A stretch of DNA of 64,000 nt from Saccharum officinarum (lineage: Eukaryota; Streptophyta; Magnoliopsida; Poales; Poaceae): the NCBI GenBank assembly GCA_020631735.1, contig CM036160.1, positions 2,402,407 to 2,466,406 of the forward strand, given 5' to 3'. Positions 48,314 to 59,745 of the stretch are shown in pieces. A model generated the notes under the pieces. That model was not told where the DNA came from. It saw only the letters and a program-made list of their open reading frames with translations, and ran no database searches. Position 1 is the first letter of the stretch; each line of letters starts with the position of its first letter. The position numbers were made by a program, and so were the translations under genes.

Positions 48314-48944
48314 TTAAAGGCACGTGATGACTACTCTAAGCATCATCCCCGAGTCGGTGTCATGGATTTCCCCGCCGTCCTCATCACTGACAGGCTCTAA
48401 CTCCTCGTCTTCTTCTTCTTCTGGCTTTCCTCTGGTGCTTCTGCAGGTGGGGCATCCTGCGGTCTCAACCTCCACTTCATCATCATCCTCAGCCATGAAG
48501 ATGCCTGATCCCATATCTTCATCTACATTGTTGTTTCTAGGTAGCAGGGGATTAAGCTCGTTGTTCATGCGATGCACTTCTTCATGAAGATTATCATTGT
48601 ATTCTTCAGCGTTCTCCAACTGTTGCTCAAGCTCAAACTGGCGAGCTCTCAGAACGTTCTCCTCGTGCCAGGCTTCATCCTCTGTTCCATCACACGGACC
48701 AACATGCGTTGACAGTTGCGGTTTGCCACTGTCAACCTCTGGACTGCAAGCGTTTCTTGATCACGATCATGAATCACTTGTTCCAGTTGTTGCCGTGCTG
48801 CATCCCTAGCAGCAGTCACCTCTGCCAGCTCTGCCCTCAGCCTTTCCACCTCAGTAGGCTCAGGGCGGGGCTCACGTGGAGCGAGCTGGTGACGCGGTGC
48901 CCTGCCCCAGTGGACTTACGAGCGGTCCTCTTGGTACGTGCCAT
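48314..48944 (-). CDS. Extra ORF upstream of gag: histone-H3-tail-like N-terminus plus coiled coil
   Basis: The ORF starts at ATG 48944-48942 with M-ARTKRTARKSTG. Residues 2-13 match the first 12 residues of histone H3 at 11 of 12 positions; only Gln5 is Arg. After a one-base frame change near 48900 the resemblance continues (APRHQLAPREP against the H3 APRKQLA region). A long coiled coil follows: VERLRAELAEVTAARDAARQ, then, after another frame change near 48680, ARQFELEQQLENAEEYNDNL. It ends with an acidic tail (EEEEDEELEPVSDEDGG) and a stop at 48314. The position between the primer site and gag, on the same strand, makes it part of the gypsy element. This copy is broken; its intact relatives should encode one protein. 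Function is unknown to me. Confidence 0.75.
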
Positions 48945-49705
48945 CTGTAGCAACAAGATAAGATACGACTTAAAGTGAGGATCATTTAGGGGATACGAAA
49001 TTTACTTTAGTCGGGAGTACAGAAATTTTTAAGGAGGGAGTAAATGATATGTATGATATATTTAAACATGATGCATGCACGTTCCGTACGCCCTCTCACC
49101 TTAGTAGAAACCTAAAGTTTTAACGCTAGGCGGTGGCATACATACGTTCTCTCATATAAACGAAACTATCGGTCTACTCGTTACGCTGTTAGTGTACCTG
49201 CAGAAAATTTCATTGCAGCCCAACAATTCCAAAATAAACACACAAGAAAGCAGTAAATTAAATACTTTCCACATACACATCCCCGGATGTGTATATTTCA
49301 GTATCAAAGCTACCCAATTGATAGATGCCCACAATTAAGTGCTTTTACATAGTTACATGGTTTAAACATGTAAAGATGTAAGTCACCAAAACTACTCTCC
49401 CCTAGACCGCCGGTTGGACGATCATGCTCTCACAACTCACACTTACCAGAGCGTCGAGGTAATTGATCCATACATTACCACCCAAGTGGATGGCATCCAT
49501 ACAATTTCACGCCGTATGGACGACGAAACAGAAACAAACAAGGCCCCCAAGTTAGTCTTTATAATAAGCCACCTAAGAGTCCTTATTTGGGCTAAGGGTT
49601 GTGATCACTGGCATACCTATAAAATAATTTTTAGAGTTTAACCCTTTTCATAATCAAGTATTTTTGTTTTTAAATACTCATATGATGTGTTTAATGTTGA
49701 ATTAT
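48945..49705 (-). other. Leader of the gypsy element between primer site and first ORF
   Basis: About 760 bases separate the primer site from the first ORF. No coding motif is seen. On the minus strand a CTACAG just before the ATG at 48944 could be a splice acceptor. Confidence 0.45.
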
Positions 49706-49717
49706 GCTCCGATGCCA
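49706..49717 (-). other. Primer binding site, tRNA-iMet type
   Basis: On the minus strand, two bases after the LTR end, the sequence reads TGGCATCGGAGC. It differs from the usual initiator-tRNA-Met primer site of plant retrotransposons (TGGTATCAGAGC) by two transitions. This fixes the element's orientation (minus) and makes 49720-54548 its 5' LTR. Confidence 0.8.
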
Positions 49718-50071
49718 GCTGTAACAGAACCGACCAAATTATAAGAGCACAAGTACAAAAACAAGCACCGAAGCGCTCAAATTTTCGAACTTGAGCCCAT
49801 ATAATCCCGGTAGTCAATCGAAATCACGAAGGATTTCAAACCAACTGCTTACAACCAGGATCGCATCATTCAACATACAACATCATACGTTACATTTCAC
49901 AAATAGTGCTGAAATAAGTTTACACAAACGGAGTAGCAATTATTACAAACCAAGTTTGAAAGTAGCGGAAGCATAACACACACACTAGTTAATTAAATAC
50001 TGCCAGTCTGGATGATCGACAACCCGCAAAAGCATGAGGGAAGTACATAAAGACGATCACGCCCTTGTGAT

Positions 50072-50128
50072 CTAGTCATCGTCACCCGCAGGGTGGAGAC
50101 ACGTCTTGCAGAATCCCTGGTAAAGCAT
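50072..50128 (-). CDS. Conserved 18-codon ORF inside the LTR (copy 1)
   Basis: ATG to TAG encodes MLYQGFCKTCLHPAGDDD. It is preceded by a polypyrimidine tract and TTGCAG, with a GTAAGT donor 54 bases upstream of the exon edge, so it may be the last exon of a spliced LTR transcript. Against the copy at 60117-60173, all seven base differences fall on third codon positions; six are silent and one is Asp to Glu. The CxxC pair could bind metal. No family is recognised. Confidence 0.55.
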   Translation of the reverse strand: MLYQGFCKTCLHPAGDDD

Positions 50129-50609
50129 GTCATCTGCAACAGGAGGGAATAAACCCTGAGTACGGGAATGTACTCAGCTAGACTTACCCGACGAAAACCA
50201 GAAATAAAGTGACACCAAGGATTATGCAAGGCTTACACAAGAGGCTAGCTGACATCACATTTTGCATAAAGGCATAAGTAGTTGAACTCTTATAACCTGT
50301 ACTAGCAGTTATTTTTAGCATTTACCTGTCATCTATCTTAGCGCCTGTACTAAACATACACTTGATTATAATCAAACAACATGATTATTATATCCATAGC
50401 AGGTATATCATTATGGCAACATTGTATCATTCCCTTAACCACCAGTTCATTTAATGAGTTCTACGTTGCCGCTGCTCAAGTCAAGTGCTCACTAACCGGG
50501 AGCGACGGCGATTCGAATCGAATTCCTATCCAGCTGGAGGGGTATTTCTAACACTCACCGAGTCACGCCTGGCGAAGGCTGCTCAGGTCATCTTTTGTAC
50601 AGTTCAGGA

Positions 50610-51110
50610 ATCGCGGGCCCGAATAATGTCGCGTCCCCAAGGGCGACACTCTGCCAGGTGATAGGGACTTTAACCCCCCCTTGGTCTCACGCCAATGTCC
50701 CCAAGCACATCCTTTCTCTCCTCCAAGATGCAACCTACCATTCGATTCCCGGCCTGAACCATACTACTCGACTTCGCGGTCGGAACGACTTATCCGGCCA
50801 ACTAAGTGTTAGACTGCGTTCAACATGACTCAAGGACGTACAGCGAATCGGTCCTTAAACGACTCAGACGGGCATAGCTCCACACCCAAGACGTGAAGTG
50901 TCTTGCGGCTGTACTATCGAACTCCCGCCCGGTCTCAAGTTCACTTTTAAGCATGGTTCCATCCACGATAGCCATAAAGCCACTCGTGACTCCTTCCTAC
51001 ATCTCGCGGATGACCGGAAATCACCCGACTTCTACCGTACTAAGCAGGGCTAAGCATTGACACGTGCCTAAACCTAAAATAGGATTAAGTACGATATCTG
51101 GACAAGGACA
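50610..51110 (-). other. Highly conserved LTR block (copy 1)
   Basis: This block matches 60640-61130 much more closely than the flanking LTR does, for example over TCAAGGACGTACAGCGAATC and GGTCCTTAAACGACTCAGAC with no change. No long frame is shared, so it may be regulatory or a structured RNA. Confidence 0.55.
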
Positions 51111-51214
51111 GGTATAATGCAACAAGTGTTTTCATATAACTCCTATAACTTAATGCAGTAAACAATTAAAAGTACTCAAGATTAATTTATAAAACAGTAG
51201 GTTCAGCATGCACC

Positions 51215-51385
51215 GGGGCTTGCCTTTCAGAAAGGTTGCAGGCCTGTGGTCCGGGCACTCAGGAAGGTCTTCAGCGACGTCTCCTTCGCCGACTGGTTCC
51301 TCGGGCTCCTGCTGCTCCTGGTTCTCCTCCGGAATTACTGGCTCGAATTCGAGGAGTGTTACCCCCTCCGGTGCACCTATTGCAT
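51215..51385 (-). other. Coding-like exon inside the LTR (copy 1)
   Basis: After a CAATAG acceptor-like site the frame reads APEGVTLLEFEPVIPEE, an acidic stretch, then DLPECPDHRP and FLKGKPR. The other LTR copy (61245-61415) encodes the same start and end motifs. Within DLPECPDHRP the two copies differ at six bases, all silent. Copy 2 has a stop in the acidic middle part. Confidence 0.5.
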
Positions 51386-54300
51386 GAATGCACAATAAAT
51401 ATAATGAATGCATAACTGGGTGCAACATGCTCGGAATGAAATGCATTTCAGAACAAAATACTATATTCAAGTTATTTTACTAGTACGTGCAAATCTCTTC
51501 TCTAGTAGAGAAGTACTCACCTAATCTATTTAACCTAAGATAAAGCTGCTCATCCTCAGTTAAGGCCCTAACACCTAACAATTACAAAAGTAGCATGTCT
51601 TAGGATGTCACACCATATTAATCAGCAAAACACCACCGTAAGCATTCTGGACAGCAGCTACTTGTTTTTATCACAACTGGAGATTTGTAATTTCAAAAGA
51701 TATGATCTAAGACAATCTGGAAAGCCTAAGAAATGTACTACAATTCATTTTCAGACCTCAACTACAAACTCCTAAGTTTTCCATATCAAACTTCACAAGT
51801 TCCAGAATCTGTCCTCTCCAAAACAGAGAGTAGCAGATTTTGAACTGCCACTTTAAACAACAGTAACTCTCAAACTACTAAGCCAAATGCTCCCAAATTT
51901 CAACACAAGCTAGTTCATCAAGTTTACTCCAACTTTGGTATTTACAAGTTGTCCAGCAACCATTTTTATCAAAGCCAAATTTAGAATTACTACTTAGCTG
52001 TCCAGAAAACCTAAAATTACAAAGGTTAAATATTTATTGATGTAGCAAACATCCTCTAAAACCAAACTAATGCTACTACAAGTTCACAAATATCACAAAG
52101 ACACCAGAAAGTAAGGTGTGCCCACCTAGAACATTTATTTAAACCCATTTCTCAATTTACTTAAGTAATTAAGTAGAATTTTAAACATATATGTAAACTG
52201 CTCCCAAAATTCTACAAAAATTACAGAGGACTCTCTGACCCAAAAAGAGACCACAGTAAAAATTTGAACAAGTTTTATTCACAGAAACTCCCTACACAAA
52301 ATTCCCAAGCCAAAAAGGCTGATTTTTGCATAAATAGGAAACCCTATTGAAAAGTGTCAAACAACAGATTTCATATTTTTCTTAGACAGTCTAGGGTACC
52401 AAGACCTTCTCCAAAAAGTTATATGAACATTGCACATGTAGAAAAATTACAAAAATTCATTTAAATATTTCCTAGAATAACAAGATAGCATTATAACTTG
52501 GAAATTAATTAAGCACTGATGCCCAAATTTTTACCAGAGCTAGGGCTAGCATAGAGTAACCTACCCACCAAATTTCATGATTTATGGAACACTACAGCTC
52601 AAGTTATAAATTTAACTAATTTGCATGCATTCCAAAACACATTTAAAGGATCTATTAAATTCTCCTAAAAATTAAACATCACATTCCAGATTTATATTTT
52701 TCTAAAATACTACACATCCTGTGGACCCTAATAAAATTTATCTCATGATTTTTGGATCCTTAAAACCCTAGATCTCTATTTTTCCAACTTGTACAAAATC
52801 AGTGACAAAATAATAAAAATGAATTTCATTTCGGATGACTGGGCCGGCCCGGAAGAACTCGGCCCACGACCCGCGCGCGCGCGGCCTGCTCGGCCGTCCC
52901 GCCCGCGCTTGGCAACTGACAGGCGGGCCCCTGCAGTCAGGGACAGAGGGACAGGGGAGGCGGAGACCCGCGAGCTCCGGTGAGCTCGAGCTCGCCGGAG
53001 AAGGGCTCGCGCGGCTCACCGAACACGGCATCGTGCTCTCCGTCACCTGGCGCACTGATTGGTACCCGTAGGATGAATGGGAATGGGGTGGAGAGGGCCT
53101 GCCACCGTGCGCGGCGGCCGGTGACCTCCGGTGGCGGCGCACCGTCGCCGGTGAAGAAGCATAGTGCGGTTTGGGCTCGGTACGAGCTTCACCGGGGCAA
53201 GGTGGTTCCGTTTTGCGAGTAAGGGGAGATGGAGACGGGCCCGAAGCACCCCGACCACGGTGAGGTCCCCTGGCGGGCTCCGGCGACCCCTCGGAGGCGG
53301 AGAAGAAGATAATGCAGCTCACCTAGGGTCCAATCGTGGGTTTCGGTAGGTCCAGGGGGTGGAGGGTGTCGAGGCGGAGGAACTGGCGAGCTCAGGCGGC
53401 CGGTGGTGTGGCGTGGCTCACGGTCGAGCTCGTCGGAGAAGAAAGGGGAATGGCGGCTCGGTTCTTTCCCTTTTGCAAACGAGAGGGAAGGAGGAGGAGG
53501 GAATGGATGGTTGATGTCGGGGCGACCGCAGAGGTGCCCTTCATGCGCTCGGCAGCTGGCCAAGGCGCCAGGTCGCGCGCGGCGCGTGGAGGGACACGCG
53601 GCGGCGACGGTCTGTGGCCGGTCGGCCACTGACGAAACTGAACCCGAGTTCAGCGATGCCATCGGCAGTGACTGACAGCGTGTTTTCGAACGTGATTAAC
53701 TTCTAAACCAGCCGGTTTCAGTCCAAGGTGGCAACATCAAGTTTGTAGAGCTATGTGAGGGCAACAAAATTGTCAATTGGAGCTTAGACTGGTTCGGCCT
53801 ATATTTCAAACTACATGGCCTCAAAGTAGTGCACGATAAAACTGAAACCGGGTTTCAGTTAACAAAGCCGACTGACAGCCCAAGTTCATGACATGATAAC
53901 TCTTGAACCATTGAGAACCAGGCTTGGGTAATATTGACAAAGTTGTAGGGCTACATGTGATCTACAAGTTTGTCAATATGAGTGAAGGCTGGTTTGGCTT
54001 GGTTTGCAAACTACAAGCTTCTAAAGTAGACATCAGTGAAACTGTAAGGTCCGATTCCAGACTTAGAAAAATTCTAAGTCCTGGGATTACACCACTAGCT
54101 GACTTGTGGGCCACTTTTGAGCATGTTGTGGTCATTTTCATGAGATGGCCATATTAGAACTTTTGTTCCTTATGAAATTCTCTACAACTTTGCTTAAGGT
54201 TGCTCCTCCATGCAAAGTCTCTAAATTAGACTTTTTAACTGGTCAAACTAGAGCCTTCTAGGGTCAAATGGTGGTCAAACTTTTCTTGGAGGGCAATTTT

Positions 54301-54639
54301 GTAATTTTGGTCAACATGAACATTGTTCCAAATGTTATCCTAAGTATAACTAAGGTGTTGTAGGTCATGATTGGCTACCTTACCTTTTTGTTACACCAAC
54401 TGTCAAGCACTTCATGAAATAAATCAAACAAACCCTAAAATAATAACATGTGTTGCATCACATAAAATAACAAACATGAATGATGCATGCTTATGCTTAT
54501 GCCATGCAAATGCAATGAAATTAAGGACTAAACACTTGAAGTGTTACAGTGCTAAACAAGTAAACATATACTATAAGTCTTATAAACATAAGCCAAAATA
54601 AAAGCACACATGTACATTTTGACAGCGTTAGTCAACTCA

Positions 54640-56024
54640 TCAGCTGCTACACAAGGCGTCTAGTCGTTTGCTGTACTCCGCGGCTCCAATCGTGACCACC
54701 TCGTCTGGTTTCAGCCTTGTATGGAGCACCGCCTTCGTCCCACCGAAGTAGTCCCCGATGAGTTCCCTAACCTTTGAGATCACGGTGCTTCCACTAACAA
54801 GAAGCACCTCATCAATGGTGTCCACTTCAGCTTGTGACACGACCCTATCCACCATCTCCACAACTTTGAGGAACAGATCATGGTTCAATTCCTCAAAGTC
54901 AGCCCGCATCAACGGCTCCAACAAATCCACGCCATCGATGAGCGATTCGACAGTCACTTGCGCATGATCCTGGTGGCTCAATGTCTTCTTGGCACGCTCA
55001 CACGCCATCCTCAGCTTCTCGAGGGCAGCACCGTCGTCAGCAATGTCCTTGCCATACTTGTCCCTGACCACTTGGACGAAGTGGTCCACGATCCTCCGGT
55101 CGAAGTCCTGTCCTCCAAAGAAAGGGTCATACTGCGAGCTCAAGGCTTCATACACGCCGTCCACGAACGTCATGACGCTCGCCTCGGCCGTGCCGCCGCC
55201 GACGTGCAGCACGACGACGTTGCCCTCGTCGCGCAGGTTCCTGCTGAGGCCGTAGGCGATGGCGGCCGCGACGGGCTCGCTGAGCGCCACGCTCACGGCC
55301 CTGAGGCCGGCAAGCCTGCCGGCGAACACTGCAGCGGACCTGGACGAGTAGTCGGAGAACTGCAGCGGGAGCGTGAGGATGGCGGCCTCCACCCGGTGGC
55401 CTAGGTGCGCCTCCGCCGTCTCCTTGAGCTTGGCCAGCACCGCGGCCGTGAGGTGGTCGACGCCGACGTTCCTGGCTTCGCCGTCCTTGGTCTTCACCTC
55501 GACGTGAAGCTGTGCGTTCTTCTCGACGACTTTGTACGGCAGATTGTCTTTGACGCTCTGAGCAAATTCCCGCTCGAAAACGCGACTGAATCTGCATTCA
55601 TGAATTTCGTTCGTTATCATCACCAACAATAATTGAAGGCCGCCAACCCGCCATTAATTAGGAAAGTAGCTAGCTGGTTACCTTTTGCCGAGGAGGCGCT
55701 TGAAGACGGAGACAGCAGCCCCAGGATTGACGGCGGCGAGTTCATGGCGTCCTCGCCGACGAGGACGGTGCCGTCGTCGGCGAAGGCGACCCAGGAGGGG
55801 ATGCAGTGGTGGAACATGGTCCCGGTCGTCTCGCCGCTCTCGTAGACGGCGACGCAGGAGTTAGTGTTGCCCAGGTCGATGGCGACGACTCGCCCCGGCG
55901 GGTACGTCGCCGGATCAGGAGGCCAGTCGTGGTCCAGTAGCGCGCCTGCCTTGCCGAGCGCTGTAACAAGCGCGAGGAGCCATAGGAAAGCCCTAACGAC
56001 GAGGGCGACATCTTTGCGAAGCAT
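54640..56024 (-). pseudogene. ER-type Hsp70-like protein, ATPase domain only (copy C, one frameshift)
   Basis: Exons are 55682-56024 and 54640-55591. Signal peptide FLWLLALVTALGKAGA and motifs AIDLGNTNSCVA, LSEPVAAAIAYGL, HVGGGTAEAS, FFGGQDFDRRI and KVRELIGDYFGG are present. The adenosine-motif LLVSGST has Ser where copy A has Gly. Exon 1 is 343 nt against 344 in copy A. The missing base lies near 55740, after GEDAMN, and shifts the frame before the splice site. Exon 2 is fully open and ends DALCSS. As in copy A, no substrate-binding domain is encoded and the phosphate-2 aspartates are replaced. A sequencing error at one base could explain the frameshift; otherwise this is a recent pseudogene. 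Confidence 0.85.
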
Positions 56025-56144
56025 GTGTGACGAGAACACAAAGATTTGATGGCAGCGTGATACTACGTGGTATCCGCAGTTTAAAGAGCACATGCAGCGT
56101 AAAATCGAGTCCGATCCATATTTGCTACGGTTGGGTTGATCCAA

Positions 56145-56230
56145 TGATCCGACTCGATCTTCTGGACTTTTAATCTGTAGCTGCGATTGATCCGACTCGA
56201 TCTTCTGGACTTTTAATCTGTAGCTGCGAT
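56145..56230 (-). repeat. 43-bp perfect tandem duplication in copy C promoter
   Basis: A 43-base unit starting TGATCCGACTCGATCTTCTG occurs twice with no difference (56145-56187, 56188-56230). Copy A has only one. It lies about 120-205 bp upstream of the start codon. Confidence 0.9.
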
Positions 56231-56279
56231 GCATGCATGCATGTATCCACACCGGCCAGCATTGACGCACATAATTTCT

Positions 56280-57830
56280 AGCTTCCTAATCATCACTAGT
56301 ATAATACCCGTGCTAACGCTACGGTGATATTTGATAATGCAAATCACACAACAACAAAATTGTTTACCTGCACAATACTTAGTTTCAAAAGATCTTGATC
56401 CAAAATTACCACGAGACACCCACCTCTTTGCCAAAGAAAGTTTTATTATCATAGGTTCAACAATATCATTACAAAGCAACTCAGTCTTTGACATGACATA
56501 TTGGCCAAATTTACATGTTCATACACAACTTTATTTCGCTCCACTCCAAACTTATCAATTCTTGAGCTTTGCAGCTACCGGCCTTCCTGCTGAGCTCATG
56601 GGTGATCGATGCCACAAAGGAGCGATCAGGTTGTACTTGCACGTGTCAACAAAAGAAAAAGAAAGAAAGAAAACTCACAAGTTGTTAGACTCTGGTTCCT
56701 CAACATCCCTGCAATGTTACAACATTATTCCCTGCAATATGGAACAATAAGTGATGTAGATTAGCATAAAGCAAACACGAAAGGTGCCATGACATGTATG
56801 ACATGGATCTGCTGTCTCTAGGGAGTAGAAAAATGTGTGATTAATATAGCCATGCAACAACCAAAAGATATAGAGCAAAAAAACAGAAGTGCTGAAGAAA
56901 AATAGTAAAAATGGCATGGTGGTAATGGTACCAGATGTACACAATGAAAGTAACATGGCTCAACATGTTATTCTCCAGGAATCCAAGATATAGTATAGTA
57001 ATTATGTCTAAGATATGATAACCACGACAATGACAGATTCAGTTAAGGAAAATGTTTATCATGAATTCATTAGCAACCCAATAATCATTAGACAACGCAT
57101 GTATGTCCAGTGATCTTACAGGATTACAATGGTTACCCAGGAAGGTAATGGCCAAGCTGACAATTTGAGACCTCCCAATTTTCGTTGTGATCCTGCAGAA
57201 ATAGACTAACAATGGAAAAGAAAGGAGGCTGCCTCGTAGGCCATGGGATCTCCAGTTTTACGATGGTATTAAGCATGCTTATAATCACACATCAGAAAAC
57301 CTGATTTTTTTTCACTCCAAACATGTTATAGAACGATTCCGAATATGAAATTTGCAGCAGTCCATTGAATTTGGTGTGCAAATTGCTGTGTCAAGAATAA
57401 CCAACAAAAGTAGAGACAGGAATGGAGACTGAAGGAGGGGAGAAAGCAGCTTTTGATTACTGAGCATGTTGTACGTGAGTTTGACCCGTAGCGTTAGCAG
57501 GCCATTGATCTGACCAATTTCATATATGCACTCAAATCAACAAAGAAAAGAGACCAACTCACCATGCTTTGCTTCTTAATTGCTGGTCCAGGGCACTTAT
57601 GTCTCATTCACCAAGACAATCTTCACGGGCTTGCCTCAAAATACAAAACAAGACAAAATTTGTAAAAAATAAAACAAACCATTATCCAGGTGAATTTGTA
57701 TGTACTACTATGAGTGTGTGTTTGTTGACTGGTCACCTACTGTTGCTTGATGTTTGGAATTTGTTTGGGCTGTTTTTGAAATCTGTAATAGTGTGAACAA
57801 ACCTAAGCTGTTAATGTACTACCTCCATTC
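56280..57830. other. Intergenic or intronic DNA, no gene recognised
   Basis: This is AT-rich, with short frames only (for example 56331-56750 plus strand) that lack known motifs. It may include 3' exons of the hydrolase-like gene to the right, but I could not identify them. Confidence 0.35.
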
Positions 57831-57834
57831 TTAT

Positions 57835-58200
57835 TTGGCATGTGAGGAGAGTCTGTAGAAGCAATAACCTGATTCACAGCAAAGAGGAAATCAAGACCAA
57901 GGGCTCGCCCTCCAGCCATCAGGGCTCCTAGCAAGTAGAGATGATATTCCTTCAGCCCCCTTGCAATAAGAATGTTTGTTATTCATCTTAGAAATATGTG
58001 ATAACTAAAGGTTTTGTGGTGTCAAAATGGCAACCGTGCTCATACAGAGCTCCAAGAAAACAGCCTACAAATGCATGAAGCATGACGCAGTGAAAAAAAG
58101 ATTAGTATCATTACCAACCTTGTATGTTTTTGTGACAAGCTAGATTGATGCCAGCGCTTAAGGGATAGAAAGTGTCATCAAGATCTAAAAATGAAATACA
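57835..58200 (-). pseudogene. HAD-type hydrolase exons (pyrimidine-5'-nucleotidase-like)
   Basis: The exon at about 58110-58190 encodes LDLDDTFYPLSAGINLACHK. This is the motif-I region (DxDxT) of plant HAD hydrolases, which usually read FDLDDTLYPL. An exon near 57840-57960 encodes LLGALMAGGRALGLDFLF, where relatives have a YGTTMAGLRALGYDFD-like stretch, so it is diverged. A third possible exon (CVMLHAFVGCFLGALYEHG, about 58030-58090) lies between them. Motifs II-IV were not found. It is probably a decayed gene or fragment. Confidence 0.45.
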
Positions 58201-59250
58201 AAAAACATCATTATTTGATTGTACCACAAGATGAAGAAATAAACGCACAACAAATTTCTCTGGATTTTTAAGAGCAGGGAACACACCAAACAGCAAGCAC
58301 TCAAAGTTTGGTCTTTAGTTAACTCTAGAGGACAAACATTTGCATTGTTCATTTTTTCTTTTCTATTACCGAGAAAGCAATGATCATGAATGAAATAACC
58401 AAATCTGATTGCATTCATTCAGATTTCAGACAGGTATATGTTACTTAACAGCCAAACCAAAGTAACAGAGTTCCAAACTCCTAACACCAGAAACGCCTGT
58501 GAGTTCACAGACCACAAAAGCATACCAAAAAATTGTTGTTGCAGCACACTTACAAGGGAATGGTCAAGGACAGAAACTCAATAGCTTGCACTGCAGGATC
58601 ATCTATCTCAATTCTCAGAGTAGAGCTATCACCTGATTGCAAAGTTATGGACATTAGTAACTACTGTTCTATGGAAGCACAAAGACGACTGACCCTTACA
58701 AAAGGCGTCCTAAGAGCCCTGTTCTTGACACTATCGTTCCATCAGGTTTGTCTAGGGATCCAATGGCATAAGAGCATGTATGACTGAGTGGCTCATATTC
58801 TGTCAACAAAAGTGGCAAGAGCAGCTTCGACTGCAGCAAGAAAAAAGGAGTGTGTCTCATCTTGGCTTAACACCTGCTGCAAGTGCAAACCGAGTCTGAA
58901 ACAATAACATTCTTATTAGGGTTCATAATGCAAAGGCAGGCCAGAAAGAGCTCCCTTCAACTACCATTCTTATTAAAACTTTAGCAAAATTCTCAAACAA
59001 TAAATGTGTCACCCAACTCAACTTCTTTCTTTCTTTTATTTATTTACTATGTGCAGAGAGAAAAATAAGTAATATATTCAAACTATATAATAACTTTGCA
59101 ACAATCATGGTCTAGATCTGCAGTTAAGATAAATAAAAATATCAAATAGCTTAGTTGAACACAATTGATCTGGTGTCACAACCAAACGTCTAGAGTTCTC
59201 CACAATTAAACATCTGAATTATACAAGTACTCATATTTATCCCTCAATCA
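58200..59250. other. Intergenic or intronic DNA, no gene recognised
   Basis: AT-rich, with short frames and no recognisable domains. Splice-like sites exist but no exon could be supported. Confidence 0.35.
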
Positions 59251-59269
59251 CCGAAACAACGGTATCATC

Positions 59270-59745
59270 TTCATACCTGAGCTGCTGAGCAGCAAAGTGG
59301 AGGCCGGTGGGGGCACTCTTGTCTTCCCAAGCTTTTGGATAATAATGTAGCCAGTTGAACTGGGTCAGCACAGAAAAGCATGGCAAATCTCAGAAATAAA
59401 TAGTGCAAGAAAACTCTATCCCCTTCCAGATCGAAGAACACCCCCCCCCCCCGCAATCCTTCTGATCCAGGGAGGCTTCCCTGTGGCCTATGCGCCAAGT
59501 GCCGCCGCCACCGGCTGGCGAGGCCATAGTGCTGGGCCGGAGGGGCCGCACTGCCTCCACCTTGCCGCGGGCTGGCTGGAATGACGGCCCGCGCCTGCCC
59601 TACCACCGCGACCGCGCCGCCCTGGTTTTGCCAAGTGAGACCGCCCCGCCAGAGGGCGCGCGTAGCAGTTGCTGGGCGCCACTAGCCGCGGGATCCTCTG
59701 CTTCATCATCCTCTCCACCTCCTTCCATCGATCTAGGGTTTGGGG
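59270..59745 (-). other. GC-rich 5' exon-like region of an unknown minus-strand gene
   Basis: On the minus strand CCAAACCCTAGATCG, a common plant 5' UTR motif, precedes ATGGAAGGAGGTGGAGAGG (start about 59730), giving MEGGGEDDEAEDPAASGAQQ and then a GC-rich frame of about 42 codons. A second exon-like stretch, LGKTRVPPPASTLLLSSS, ends at a GTATGA donor near 59275. The giant LTR begins at 59759, just upstream of this start, and would have separated it from its promoter. No family recognised. Confidence 0.4.

Larger units (their letters stand above)
49720..54548 (-). mobile_element. 5' LTR (4.83 kb) of the gypsy element
   Basis: On the minus strand the LTR starts TGTAACACTTCAAGTG (54548) and ends TTCTGTTACA (49720). 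A second, diverged copy starts at 59759 and is collinear to the end of the window. The LTR contains a GC-rich block (52840-53680), a diverged duplication with AAGTTGTAG..CTA and CAA.TTTGTCAAT words (53735-53830 and 53935-54030), a very conserved block (50610-51110) and short coding-like exons. It inserted within about 60 bp of the 3' end of Hsp70 copy C. The expected flank duplication would be GTGCT, but the other end of the element is not in view. Confidence 0.85.

Noticed and set aside
52768..53662. Long GC-rich frames in the LTR
   Set aside because: Frames are open on both strands because of GC content, and the second LTR copy does not keep them aligned. Treated as a GC-rich LTR block.
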